Program-made: the position numbers and the translations under genes
Notes under the pieces: model-generated
The model's input: the letters and a program-made list of their open reading frames with translations, nothing else
What the model was told of the DNA's origin: nothing
Databases searched by the model: none
Shown: positions 36,404 to 45,742 of the stretch, one piece after another
How positions within the stretch are numbered: position 1 is the first letter of the stretch
Layout: each line of letters opens with the position of its first letter
Source: Pseudomonas cannabina
GTDB lineage: Bacteria; Pseudomonadota; Gammaproteobacteria; Pseudomonadales; Pseudomonadaceae
DNA: 64,000 nt
NCBI RefSeq assembly: GCF_900100365.1
Contig: NZ_FNKU01000001.1
Location: 3,857,501 to 3,921,500, forward strand
Direction of reading: 5' to 3'

Positions 36404-37074
36404 GCGCGGGCTGACGCCAGCTCGGTGCGCATTTTCTCGATCACTTCGCGGTAGTCCGGTGCGTTGAAGATCGCCGAACCGGCCACGAAGGTATCGGCAC
36501 CCGCCGCAGCGATTTCGCGGATGTTATTGACGTTGACGCCGCCGTCGATCTCCAGACGAATATCACGGCCCGACGCATCGATCAGCGCCCGCGCCTCGCG
36601 CAGCTTGTTAAGCGTGCCGGGAATGAACTTCTGCCCGCCGAAACCCGGGTTGACGCTCATGAGCAGGATCATGTCGACCTTGTCCATCACGTATTCCAGC
36701 AGGTTCAGCGGCGTGGCCGGGTTGAACACCAGACCGGCCTTGCAACCGCCTTCACGGATCAGTTGCAGCGAACGGTCAATGTGCTGGGTCGCTTCCGGGT
36801 GAAAGGTGATGTACGTGGCACCGGCCTCGATGAAATCGCCGATGATGCGATCCACCGGGCTGACCATCAGGTGCACATCGATGGGCGCAGTCACGCCGTA
36901 CTTGCGCAGCGCACTGCACACCATCGGACCAATGGTCAGGTTGGGGACGTAATGGTTGTCCATGACATCGAAGTGGACAAAATCAGCGCCGCTGGACAGC
37001 ACGTTGTCGACTTCCTCACCCAGACGGGCGAAGTCAGCGGAAAGAATCGATGGGGCAATAACGAAGGGCTGCAT
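36400..37074 (-). CDS. rpe: ribulose-phosphate 3-epimerase Rpe
   Basis: 224 residues with [30 protein letters not shown] and [11 protein letters not shown], the TIM-barrel metal and phosphate sites. It interconverts ribulose-5-P and xylulose-5-P. First gene of rpe-gph-trpE, an order conserved in pseudomonads. Confidence 0.97.
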   Translation of the reverse strand: MQPFVIAPSILSADFARLGEEVDNVLSSGADFVHFDVMDNHYVPNLTIGPMVCSALRKYGVTAPIDVHLMVSPVDRIIGDFIEAGATYITFHPEATQHIDRSLQLIREGGCKAGLVFNPATPLNLLEYVMDKVDMILLMSVNPGFGGQKFIPGTLNKLREARALIDASGRDIRLEIDGGVNVNNIREIAAAGADTFVAGSAIFNAPDYREVIEKMRTELASARA

Positions 37075-37136
37075 GACGCACCTGTTTGAGCAGAATCACG
37101 GTGGTGCGCATTGTACGCCAAGCTTCGCCTGGAGCG

Positions 37137-37212
37137 TTAAGCGGCAAGCCTCAAGCCTCAAGCGTTTGATCTGCTTCTGCTTGTAGCTTGCCGCTTGAAA
37201 CTTGCAGCTCTC
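37137..37212. repeat. AAGCGGCAAGC inverted repeat, AGCTTGCAGC family
   Basis: AAGCGGCAAGC (37139-37149) and its perfect inverse GCTTGCCGCTT (37186-37196) enclose further CAAGC words. It lies between rpe and the transporter genes and belongs to the same family as the repeats at 2700 and 58200. Confidence 0.65.
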
Positions 37213-37215
37213 AGT

Positions 37216-38037
37216 TCACTGAGCCGTTCTCAGTTTCTCGCTCCGCCCCCGCAGCCATTCCAGCACCAGCAGCAACAGCACCGAGAAGCCGATCAGCAAC
37301 GTAGCGGCGGCGGCGATGGTCGGGCTGAGGTTTTCGCGGATGCCGCTGAACATCTGCCGAGGCAAGGTCGTCTGTTCCGGGCCGGCGAGGAACAGCGTCA
37401 CGACCACTTCGTCGAACGACGTCGCGAAGGCGAACAGCGCACCGGAAATCACCCCCGGAGCAATCAACGGCAAGGTCACGCGGCGGAACGCGGTCAGCGG
37501 CGATGCGCCCAGGCTTGCAGCGGCGCGTACCAGGTTGTGATTGAAGCCCTGCAAAGTTGCCGACACGGTGATGATCACGAACGGCACGCCCAGCACTGCG
37601 TGGACCAGAATCAGCGAGGTGTAGCTATTGCCCAACCCCAGTGGCGCGAAGAACAGGTAGCTGGCGACACCGACGATCACCACCGGAACCACCATCGGCG
37701 AAATCACCAGCGCCATGACCAGCGCCTTGCCGGGAAAGTTGCCACGGGTCAGGCCAATCGCCGCCAGCGTACCGAAGCCCATTGCCAGCAGGGTAGCGGC
37801 CGGGGCGACGATCATGCTGTTTTTCAAAGCGCGCATCCATTCGGCGGAATTGAAGAAGTCCTGATACCACTGCAACGAGAAGCCTTGCAGCGGGTAAACC
37901 AGAAAGCTGCCTGAGTTGAACGACAACGGCACGATAACCAGCACCGGCAGCACCAGAAAGAGCAGGATCAGCGCGCAAAGAATGCGCAGCGCGTAATACC
38001 AGATGCGCTCGATCGGCGATGTGTAGGGATTCAACAT
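37216..38037 (-). CDS. ABC transporter permease (AgtD/PotC-like)
   Basis: 273 residues with six membrane spans and the EAA-type loop near residue 180 (RAAASLGASPLTAFRRVTLP). It pairs with the permease encoded 11 nt upstream. Gene order ATPase, binding protein, permease, permease next to rpe-gph-trpE matches P. aeruginosa agtABCD, which imports 4-aminobutyrate and 5-aminovalerate. Confidence 0.85.
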   Translation of the reverse strand: MLNPYTSPIERIWYYALRILCALILLFLVLPVLVIVPLSFNSGSFLVYPLQGFSLQWYQDFFNSAEWMRALKNSMIVAPAATLLAMGFGTLAAIGLTRGNFPGKALVMALVISPMVVPVVIVGVASYLFFAPLGLGNSYTSLILVHAVLGVPFVIITVSATLQGFNHNLVRAAASLGASPLTAFRRVTLPLIAPGVISGALFAFATSFDEVVVTLFLAGPEQTTLPRQMFSGIRENLSPTIAAAATLLIGFSVLLLLVLEWLRGRSEKLRTAQ

Positions 38038-38048
38038 GGTAACGCTCC

Positions 38049-39296
38049 TCAGCTCAGTCGCAGGCGGCTGGCGCCGACCAGCCAGCTATAAATCAGGTAC
38101 AGCACGATGGTCGCCAACAGCAGCAGCCCGCCGAGCGCCGCTGCCATGCCCCAGTTGATGCTGGTGTTGGTATAGAACGCGACGAAATAGCTGACCATCT
38201 GGTCGTTCGGGCTGCCCAGCAAGGCCGGGGTGATGTAGTAGCCGATCGACAGAATGAACACCAGCAGACAACCCGCCCCGATGCCTGCGTAGGTCTGCGG
38301 GAAGTAAACACGCCAGAAGCTGGCGAACGGGTGGCAGCCCAGGGAAATGGCGGCGCGCATGTAGGTGGGGGAGATATTCTTCATCACGCTGTAGATCGGC
38401 AGAATCATGAACGGCAGCATGATGTGCACCATCGAGATGTACACCCCGACCCGGTTGAAGACCAGTTCCAGCGGTTTGTCGATGATGCCCATCGCCAGCA
38501 GCGCGCTGTTGATCAGCCCGCTCGACTGCAACAGCACGATCCAGGCCGCGACGCGGACCAGAATTGACGTCCAGAACGGCAGCAGCACCAGAATCATCAG
38601 CAGGTTGCTCTGCCGTGCCGGCAAGTTGGCCAGCAGGTAGGCCAGCGGATACGCCAGCACCAGGCAGATCGCGGTGATCACCAGGCCCATCCAGAAGGTG
38701 CGGGCGAAGATATCCAGATAGATAGCCTGATCCGGCGTGGCCGGGGCCACTTCACCGAGATCATCGATGCGATGGTCAACGGCGGCCAGCAGGTAATACG
38801 GCGTCACACTGCTGGTATTACGACGTACCGCCTGCCAGTAGGCAGGATCGCCCCAACGTTCGTCCAGTGCCTCGAGCGCTTCTTTATAAGAGGCCGGCTC
38901 AGTCTTGAACGGCAGCGCGCGGGCGGTTTTGCTCAGCAGGCTGCGATAGCCGGCCAGCTCGATGTTAAGACGCTTGGACAGATCGCCCAGCGTGGAATTC
39001 TTGCGTGTTTCGGCCAGGTCCAGGCTCATCGCCTTGTAGACCGACTCGGGCGGCAGCCCTTTACCGTCCCATTTCTGCACTTCGACCACGGTGGTTGGCA
39101 GCGCAGTCACGACTTCGGGGTTGCCGACGCTTTTGTAGAGCAGCGCGGCGATAGGTACCAGAAACACCAACAACAGGAAAATCACCAACGGCGCGATCAG
39201 TGCCTGAGCCTTCCAGCGGTTGACCCGCTCGGCGCGAGCGAGGCGTTGCTTCAAGTTGGGGCTGGCGCCTTCAGTCAAGGGCACGGCGATGGCCAT
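38049..39296 (-). CDS. ABC transporter permease with large periplasmic insertion (AgtC/PotB-like)
   Basis: 415 residues, well over the 280-310 of PotB. The first span (about 33-55) is followed by about 130 soluble residues (EVQKWDGKGLPPESVYKAMS onward) before the standard five-span permease. The EAA loop is MRAAISLGCHPFASFWRV. The insertion could contact the binding protein. The agt substrate assignment is by synteny. Confidence 0.85.
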   Translation of the reverse strand: MAIAVPLTEGASPNLKQRLARAERVNRWKAQALIAPLVIFLLLVFLVPIAALLYKSVGNPEVVTALPTTVVEVQKWDGKGLPPESVYKAMSLDLAETRKNSTLGDLSKRLNIELAGYRSLLSKTARALPFKTEPASYKEALEALDERWGDPAYWQAVRRNTSSVTPYYLLAAVDHRIDDLGEVAPATPDQAIYLDIFARTFWMGLVITAICLVLAYPLAYLLANLPARQSNLLMILVLLPFWTSILVRVAAWIVLLQSSGLINSALLAMGIIDKPLELVFNRVGVYISMVHIMLPFMILPIYSVMKNISPTYMRAAISLGCHPFASFWRVYFPQTYAGIGAGCLLVFILSIGYYITPALLGSPNDQMVSYFVAFYTNTSINWGMAAALGGLLLLATIVLYLIYSWLVGASRLRLS

Positions 39297-39373
39297 AGCG
39301 AACTCCGGAATCTTTCAACAAGGGGGCGCTCCCGGTATCAGGGAACGCCCGGATCTGACTCAACGCAGGCTGA

Positions 39374-40408
39374 TTACTTGGCAGCCCAGGCAGTGAAACG
39401 CTGTTCCAGCGATTCGCCGTTGTCGGTCCAGAACGCAACGTTCATCTGCACCTGATCCTTGATGTTTTCAGGCGTGGTGGGCATGTTCTGCAGCGTTTCC
39501 TTGTCCAGCAGCTTGACCGCCTGGGTGTTGGCCGGGCCGTAGGCGATGTTCTGCGAGTAGGTTTTCTGCTGCTCGGGGCTCAGCATGAAGGCGATGAACT
39601 TCTTCGCGGCTTCGGCGTTTTTCGAACCCTTCGGGATGGCCCAGGCATCAAAGTCATACACGCCGCCGGTCCAGACCACTTTCAGGTTGCTTTCTTTCTG
39701 CACGGCAGCGATTCGGCCGTTGTAGGCCGAGCTCATCACTACGTCCCCGGACGCGAGGTACTGCGGCGGCTGTGCGCCAGCTTCCCACCACTGGATGTTC
39801 GGCTTGAGTTCATCGAGCTTCTTGAACGCGCGGTCTTGTCCGTCTTTGCTGGCCAGCACTTTGTAGACGTCTTTCGGCGCAACGCCGTCGGCCATCAGGG
39901 CGAATTCGAGGGTGTACTTCGCGCCTTTGCGCAGGCCACGCTTGCCCGGGAATTTTTTGGTGTCCCAGAAATCGGCCCAGCCGTTCGGTGCCGTGGCGAC
40001 CTTGTCGGCGTTGTAGGCCAGCACGGTGGACCAGACGAAGAAGCCTGCGCCGCACGTGGTGATCGCGCCCGGAACGTAGTCTGCGGCATTGCCGAGCAGT
40101 TTCGGGTCCAGTTCTTCGAACATGTCTTCGTCGCAGCCTCGAGCCAGTTCCGGCGATTCGACTTCTACCAGATCCCAGGAGACGCTTTTGGTGTCGACCA
40201 TGGTTTTGACCTTGGCCATTTCACCGTTGTACTCACCGGCGATGATCTTGCCGTTGCCGGCTTTTTCCCACGGCGCGTAGAACGCTTTTTCCTGAGCTGC
40301 CTTGTTGGCGCCGCCGAACGAAATGACGGTCAGGTCGGTGGCTGCCATGGCTTGCGCGGCGCACATCAGGCCCAACGTGATAGCGGTGAACTTCAAAGAT
40401 TTCAACAT
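39374..40408 (-). CDS. periplasmic substrate-binding protein (AgtB/PotD-like)
   Basis: 344 residues with a signal peptide cleaved near AMA-A (residue 22). The mature protein begins TDLTVISFGGANKAAQ and belongs to the spermidine/putrescine-binding-like family. Within the agt-like operon it should select GABA or 5-aminovalerate, both relevant in plant apoplast, but substrate cannot be read from the sequence. Confidence 0.87.
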   Translation of the reverse strand: MLKSLKFTAITLGLMCAAQAMAATDLTVISFGGANKAAQEKAFYAPWEKAGNGKIIAGEYNGEMAKVKTMVDTKSVSWDLVEVESPELARGCDEDMFEELDPKLLGNAADYVPGAITTCGAGFFVWSTVLAYNADKVATAPNGWADFWDTKKFPGKRGLRKGAKYTLEFALMADGVAPKDVYKVLASKDGQDRAFKKLDELKPNIQWWEAGAQPPQYLASGDVVMSSAYNGRIAAVQKESNLKVVWTGGVYDFDAWAIPKGSKNAEAAKKFIAFMLSPEQQKTYSQNIAYGPANTQAVKLLDKETLQNMPTTPENIKDQVQMNVAFWTDNGESLEQRFTAWAAK

Positions 40409-40490
40409 GTGTTCTTTTCTCCACGAGCAGTGTTGGTAAGCGATTGGGATGGGCGATCAGTTCGCCTCTGTTATTGCTTTTATCGGTAGA

Positions 40491-41615
40491 TCAATGCACT
40501 TGCTGCAAGGGGTCGAGCGCGCGAACGTGCTCGACTTGCCAGCCGATCGGCACCACGTCGCCCACGTTCAGCGTCGGATCCAGTTCGGCGATTGGCTGCT
40601 TGACGAAGAAATCGGTCTTGCCGGCGACTTCCAGACGCACCCGCACGTGGTCACCCAGGTAGATGAATTCGGCCACACGGCCGGAGAAACGATTGGTACA
40701 ACTTTCGCTGCGGCCATTGAGGTTGATGCGCTCGGGGCGGATCGACAGGGTGACCGGGGCGCCGGGCTGGCCGACATTGATCGCCAGTGCGTGCACCTTC
40801 TCGCCACGCTCCAGCTCGACCACACAGCGGTCGCCGTCTTGACTGAGCAGACGCCCGTTGAGCCGGTTGTTCTCACCGATGAAGTTGGCCACGAAGGTGT
40901 TTTTCGGCTCTTCGTACAGGCTGCGCGGCGGCGCGATCTGCTGGATTTCGCCCTGATGAAACACCGCGACCCGGTCGGACATGGTCAGCGCTTCACCCTG
41001 GTCGTGGGTCACATAGACCACCGTTACGCCGAGGCGCTGGTGCAGGTGTTTGATCTCCATCTGCATGTGTTCGCGCAATTGCTTGTCGAGTGCGCCAAGC
41101 GGCTCATCCATCAACACCAATTGCGGCTCGAACACCAGCGCGCGGGCCAGGGCCACACGCTGCTGCTGACCGCCGGACAACTGCGCCGGGTAGCGATGCG
41201 CGAAACTGTCGAGCTGGACCATGCCCAACGCTTTTTTGACCTTTTCGCCGACGTCGGTCTTGCTCATGCCGCGTACCGTCAGCGGAAAGGCGAGGTTCTC
41301 GGCGACGGTCATGTGCGGAAACAAGGCGTAGTTCTGAAACACCATGCCGATGTCGCGCTTGTGCGGCGGCACGTTGTTGATGGCGCGGCCACCGAGCAGG
41401 ATTTCGCCCGCGGTCGGCGTTTCGAAACCGGCCAGCATCATCAGGCTGGTGGTCTTTCCGGAGCCAGAAGGACCAAGCAGGGTCAGGAACTCGCCTTTGC
41501 GAATGTCCAGGTTGAGGTCTTTGACGATCAGTGCTTCGCCGTCGTAGCTCTTTTGCACACCACGAAAGCTGACCAGAACATCACTCGCTCCAGCGCTTGT
41601 ATCGACGTCGCTCAT
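40491..41615 (-). CDS. ABC transporter ATP-binding protein (AgtA/PotA-like)
   Basis: 374 residues from ATG 41615 (AAAGG 8 nt upstream). Walker A GPSGSGKTTSL, signature LSGGQQQRVALARAL, Walker B LVLMDEPLGALD, then a C-terminal TOBE domain. It energises uptake. First gene of the agt-like operon; a GTG 9 nt upstream is a weaker start. Confidence 0.9.
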   Translation of the reverse strand: MSDVDTSAGASDVLVSFRGVQKSYDGEALIVKDLNLDIRKGEFLTLLGPSGSGKTTSLMMLAGFETPTAGEILLGGRAINNVPPHKRDIGMVFQNYALFPHMTVAENLAFPLTVRGMSKTDVGEKVKKALGMVQLDSFAHRYPAQLSGGQQQRVALARALVFEPQLVLMDEPLGALDKQLREHMQMEIKHLHQRLGVTVVYVTHDQGEALTMSDRVAVFHQGEIQQIAPPRSLYEEPKNTFVANFIGENNRLNGRLLSQDGDRCVVELERGEKVHALAINVGQPGAPVTLSIRPERINLNGRSESCTNRFSGRVAEFIYLGDHVRVRLEVAGKTDFFVKQPIAELDPTLNVGDVVPIGWQVEHVRALDPLQQVH

Positions 41616-41624
41616 TGCCCACAC

Positions 41625-41949
41625 CTTTGTTTTGTCTGCGTGGACTCAAGACTAGAGCAGCCGGAATACCCTGCAAATCGGGGGTCAGGAGAGAATTGCC
41701 TAGGCCGGCTGGAAGGTTGGGGGTAGGGATTGCCCTACAGAGATGGCGCGATTGAGCATGTCGGCGAGTCTGATCGTTCGGCACGCCCAGCATGGGAATG
41801 CAGTGCGCGTCGCCTGCGTCACAAAAGAGGACGCGGAGCGTCCAGAACGGCATACCGACGCGGAGCGTCGCACGATAGTGGTGAGCAGAAGCGGAGTTTC
41901 AGGCTTCTGCCCGCAGGGCGTGGTGGTGAGCAGAGTGTCGTTTTCAGGC
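41625..41949. other. intergenic region between transporter and regulator with repeats
   Basis: No gene is apparent. It contains GTAGGG-ATTG-CCCTAC (41723-41738), a 6-bp-arm palindrome about 110 bp before the transporter ATG, which could bind the response regulator. Two copies of GACGC-GGA-GCGTC (about 41832-41844 and 41859-41871) and the recurring phrase TTTCAGGCTTCTGCCCG(C/A)AGGGCG belong to intergenic repeats also seen near 62540. Confidence 0.55.
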
Positions 41950-42579
41950 TCACAGCAGCTTGTGTTCCATCGCATATTTGACCAGGTCGGCCAGCGAGTT
42001 GAGTTTCATTTTCTGCATCAGCCGGGCTTTGTGGGTACTGATAGTCTTGCTGCTCAGCGCCAGTTGCTGGGCGATGTCGTTGACGTTGGCGCCTTGGGCG
42101 AGCCGTTCAAATACCGAGAACTCACGCTCCGAGAGCAGCGAATGCAAAGGCCGGTTATCCGTCAGGCCGACCTCGAACACCATGCGGTCGGCCAAATCCG
42201 GATCGATGTAGCGCCCGCCCGCTGCCACCCGACGAATCGCGGTCAGCAGCAATGCCGGATCGCTGTCTTTGGTCGCATACCCCGCAGCGCCGACTTTAAG
42301 GGCACGCGCCGCCATCTGCGCTTCGTCATGCATCGACAACACCAGAATCGCAGGCGGGTTGGTCAGTGCGCGAATCCGCGGAATCGCTTCGAGGCCATTC
42401 ACGCCGGGCATGGAGATATCCAGCAATACCACTTCACAGGCCACGTGGCGCAACGTCTCAAGCAACTGCTCACCATTGCTGGCTTCACCGACGACTTGCA
42501 GATCCCTGGCCAGACCAATCAATTGCTTGATCCCCTCACGCACGATGGCGTGGTCTTCGGCTACCAAAACACGAATCAC
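41950..42579 (-). CDS. LuxR-type response regulator (AgtR-like)
   Basis: 209 residues of NarL type. The phosphorylation aspartate is in VVLLDISMPGVNG near residue 54. The C-terminal helix-turn-helix is NVNDIAQQLALSSKTISTHK. Overlaps the sensor gene by 4 nt. In P. aeruginosa AgtSR activates agtABCD in response to GABA and 5-aminovalerate, and the gene order here is the same. Confidence 0.87.
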   Translation of the reverse strand: MIRVLVAEDHAIVREGIKQLIGLARDLQVVGEASNGEQLLETLRHVACEVVLLDISMPGVNGLEAIPRIRALTNPPAILVLSMHDEAQMAARALKVGAAGYATKDSDPALLLTAIRRVAAGGRYIDPDLADRMVFEVGLTDNRPLHSLLSEREFSVFERLAQGANVNDIAQQLALSSKTISTHKARLMQKMKLNSLADLVKYAMEHKLL

Positions 42580-44624
42580 GGGTGTCGCTCCTGTACGGTC
42601 GGGTCCATCGGGATGTAGGCGCGCAAGGTTGTGCCCTCACCGACCTCGCTGTCCAGCTCCAGTCTGCCGCCGAGCATCAGCACTCGCTCGCGCATACCCA
42701 CCAGGCCAAACGAAACCGCCCTGCCCGACTCGACGGCAAAGCCCTGCCCGTCATCAGCGATGGTCATGCACAAAATGCCGTCTTCCAGCGTCAGGCTGAT
42801 TTCCACGGTATGGGCCTGAGCATGGCGCATGACGTTGGTCAGTGCCTCCTGCAGAATCCGGAACATACCGGTGGCCTTGGCATCGCTGAGCGTCGGCAGG
42901 TTGTCTGGCACTTGCACCAGGCAGGGGATCTGCGTGCGCGCCTCGAAACGGCGCGCCTGCCATTCGATGGCCGACGCAATCCCGGCATCGAGAATCGGCG
43001 GCCGCAAGGCAGTGGCCACATCGCGTACCAACTGGAACAGCTGGGCGATGAGGCGTTTCATGCTGCCCAGCCGCTCGCTCAAGCCTGGGTCCAGCTCGGC
43101 ATAGGCCAGCTCGCACATCGACGTTTCCAGCTTCAAGACGGTCAGCATCTGACCCAGTTCGTCATGGACTTCCCGGGCAATACGCGCCTTTTCTTCTTCA
43201 CGCACGCTTTCCAGGTGCGCCGACAATTCACGCAGTTGATCATGGGCGCGTCGTCGTTCGCTGATATCACTGAGGAACACCACCAGGTATTCCGCCTCGT
43301 GAAAACGCAGGAAGCTCAAGGACACATCGGCAGGCAGAAAGCTGCCGTCTGCGCGCAGGCAGTTGGTCTCGAACACCTGCGGGCTGTCTTCGCTGGAACG
43401 GGCGTTTTTCCACAGGTTGAGCCAGCGGTCCATGTGCAGGCCTGGTTCAAAATCGATCAGCGGGCGCTCGACGACGTGCCCCGGCGCATAGCCGAGCATT
43501 GCCTCCGCGGCCCGGTTGGCGTAACGCACGCGACTGTCCCAATTGACCCACAGAATGCCGACGGTGCTCTGATCGATGGAAAACTGCGCCAGCCGCAGCG
43601 CTTCTTCACTTTCTACCCGTCGGGCAAGGTCCTCGCGTGCGGTCAATAACTCCTGCTCCAGTGCCTGTTGCTGACGACGTTGCCAGACCACAATCGCAAA
43701 ACAGGCCAGCAGCATCACCAGCAACAGAATGCACAGATTCTTCCACAGGCCGGTGGACTCGCTGAAATGGGAGGAATTCAACGGCATCCAGCGGGCGTGC
43801 AACTGCTCCAGCTCGCGGGCCGGAATGGCCTTCAAAGCCTCGCTGACAATCGCGGCCAGTTCCGGCTCATCACGGCGTGACGCAACCCGTAGCAATTGCG
43901 GCAAACCGATATCACCGACCACGGCCAGTCCGGAAAACTCCGGTTCGCGCAGCAGGCGACTCAGTTGCGCTTCATCCACCACGGCATAGCGCGCCTGCTG
44001 GCTGAGCAACAATTGCAGCGCCTGACGCTCCAGCGGCACACCTTGCAGGTTCAGGTGCGCAAAATTGCTGCGCAGGTAATCGGCGGTCGGACTTGGCATA
44101 CGCACCGCCACTCTGGAAAGGCTGTCGAGCTTTTCCAGATCCACCGCAGCGCTGCCATCACGTTCGCCGATCAACAGTTGCGACACCCGCAGGTACGGAT
44201 CGGAAAACAGCCACACACGCAATCCGGCCGGGGTCTGCATCAAGCCCGGCGCAACATCGATTTCGCCGTTGAGCAGCGCCTTTTCCAGCGCCGCCTGATC
44301 AGCGAAGTTACGCCACAACAGCTCGACAGGCAGCGTCCGCGCCAAAGCGTTCATCAGGTCGACGTTGGCGCCGGACAATTGTTGCAGGCGTTGATCGAAC
44401 TGGGCATACGGCGCGCGCAATACCAGGCCAACCCGCAATGGGCCATGCGCCTTGAGCCAGTCAAGCTGCGCGGTAGTCAGTTGCGCAGTGGCAGGCGTTC
44501 CAGACTCGTCAGCCTGCGTATTCGCCACCTGAACCATCAAGAGCAAAGCCAGGCAGCCGATAAAAACGGTGCGCAGAAGACGAATGATCAACGTGTCGTT
44601 CTCATGTGTGCGCAGGACGGCCAT
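42576..44624 (-). CDS. hybrid-free sensor histidine kinase with periplasmic binding domain (AgtS-like)
   Basis: 682 residues. Signal/span at 15-33, an SBP_bac_3-like periplasmic domain (about 45-265), a membrane span (LCILLLVMLLACFAIVVWQ, about 280-298), a PAS domain (about 340-450), HisKA_3 with phospho-His in REVHDELGQML, and a HATPase with MTIADDGQGFAVE. The fused binding domain suggests direct amino-acid sensing. Divergent from the DUF3530 gene. Confidence 0.88.
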   Translation of the reverse strand: MAVLRTHENDTLIIRLLRTVFIGCLALLLMVQVANTQADESGTPATAQLTTAQLDWLKAHGPLRVGLVLRAPYAQFDQRLQQLSGANVDLMNALARTLPVELLWRNFADQAALEKALLNGEIDVAPGLMQTPAGLRVWLFSDPYLRVSQLLIGERDGSAAVDLEKLDSLSRVAVRMPSPTADYLRSNFAHLNLQGVPLERQALQLLLSQQARYAVVDEAQLSRLLREPEFSGLAVVGDIGLPQLLRVASRRDEPELAAIVSEALKAIPARELEQLHARWMPLNSSHFSESTGLWKNLCILLLVMLLACFAIVVWQRRQQQALEQELLTAREDLARRVESEEALRLAQFSIDQSTVGILWVNWDSRVRYANRAAEAMLGYAPGHVVERPLIDFEPGLHMDRWLNLWKNARSSEDSPQVFETNCLRADGSFLPADVSLSFLRFHEAEYLVVFLSDISERRRAHDQLRELSAHLESVREEEKARIAREVHDELGQMLTVLKLETSMCELAYAELDPGLSERLGSMKRLIAQLFQLVRDVATALRPPILDAGIASAIEWQARRFEARTQIPCLVQVPDNLPTLSDAKATGMFRILQEALTNVMRHAQAHTVEISLTLEDGILCMTIADDGQGFAVESGRAVSFGLVGMRERVLMLGGRLELDSEVGEGTTLRAYIPMDPTVQERHP

Positions 44625-44702
44625 GTGCCGCCCACGCTCAGGCCTGACAAAAGCCGATCAACCCATTAGGCTGCCGGGATAGTTTCTGGCTTGGAATATC
44701 CG

Positions 44703-45716
44703 ATGTCCTACACCTTTCGCGCAATGTTTCCTGCATTGTTTTTGTCATTGATGCTCCCTTGCGCGCTGCCTGCGATGGCCGCCGACCCGGCCCCTGACAA
44801 GGACGCTGCCGCCGAAGCGCCTGTGGAACGCGCACCGCTGCTCAGCCGTTCGCAAGAGGACTCGGTTGCTCTGGAGCGCCAGTTGCCGACTCGGGACCAG
44901 CAGCAACTGCAAGCCGGAGACGAAAGTTTTCTGGCGCTCTGGAAGCCTGCCAACAGTGAAGAGCCACAAGGCGCTGTGATCATTTTGCCGGGCGACGCCG
45001 AGTCTCCCGACTGGCCAGACGCGGTCGGCCCGTTACGCCGCAAGTTCCCGGACGTGGGCTGGTCGAGCCTGAGCATTACCCTGCCAGACGCCGAGGACGA
45101 CACACTCACCGCACGCGAGCCCGACGCAGCAACGGAAACCAGTGCCGATAAGGATAAAGCCGCCGATAAACCTGCCAGTGCCGCAAAAGACGCGCCGAAA
45201 GACGCCGCAGCCAAGACGCCGGACCCGGCGACGGATGCTGAAGCACTGGCCAGCGCTGCAACGGCAAAAGCGGCCGCCGACGAGGAGCGCAACAAGGCCC
45301 GCGCCGAGCGTATTTTTGCCCGGATCGAAAGCGCGATCAGCTTCGCCCAGCAGAACAAAGCGCGCAGCATCATATTGCTCGGACACAGCAGTGGCGCCTA
45401 CTGGGCCACCCGGTTCCTCAGCGAGCGCCCGTCGCCCACGGTGCAGAGGTTGGTCATGGTCGCGGCACGCGAACCGGTCAATGCCGTCCCGTCGTTGCTG
45501 GACATGGTGCCGACGCTGAAAATCAAGACCGCCGATTTCATCTACAAGAACCCGCCAGACCTGGCTGCAAAAGCACGACTGCAGGCCAGCAAACGCACCA
45601 AAGGCCCTGGCTTTACCCAGATCGCCCTGATTAATATCGTGGGCAACGAAGACACGGAACAAGAACAGATGTTTCGGCGGATTCGCGGCTGGATAGACCC
45701 CAAAGAAGACAAGTAG
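44703..45716 (+). CDS. DUF3530 family exported alpha/beta-hydrolase-like protein
   Basis: 337 residues starting at ATG 44703 with a signal peptide ending AMA near residue 21. An Ala/Lys/Asp-rich linker (about 150-190) splits the fold. GHSSGAYWA near residue 222 looks like a serine-hydrolase nucleophile elbow. Substrate and role are unknown. Confidence 0.75.
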   Translation: MSYTFRAMFPALFLSLMLPCALPAMAADPAPDKDAAAEAPVERAPLLSRSQEDSVALERQLPTRDQQQLQAGDESFLALWKPANSEEPQGAVIILPGDAESPDWPDAVGPLRRKFPDVGWSSLSITLPDAEDDTLTAREPDAATETSADKDKAADKPASAAKDAPKDAAAKTPDPATDAEALASAATAKAAADEERNKARAERIFARIESAISFAQQNKARSIILLGHSSGAYWATRFLSERPSPTVQRLVMVAAREPVNAVPSLLDMVPTLKIKTADFIYKNPPDLAAKARLQASKRTKGPGFTQIALINIVGNEDTEQEQMFRRIRGWIDPKEDK

Positions 45717-45742
45717 CCACCAACATCAAGACCGGTGCAGGA

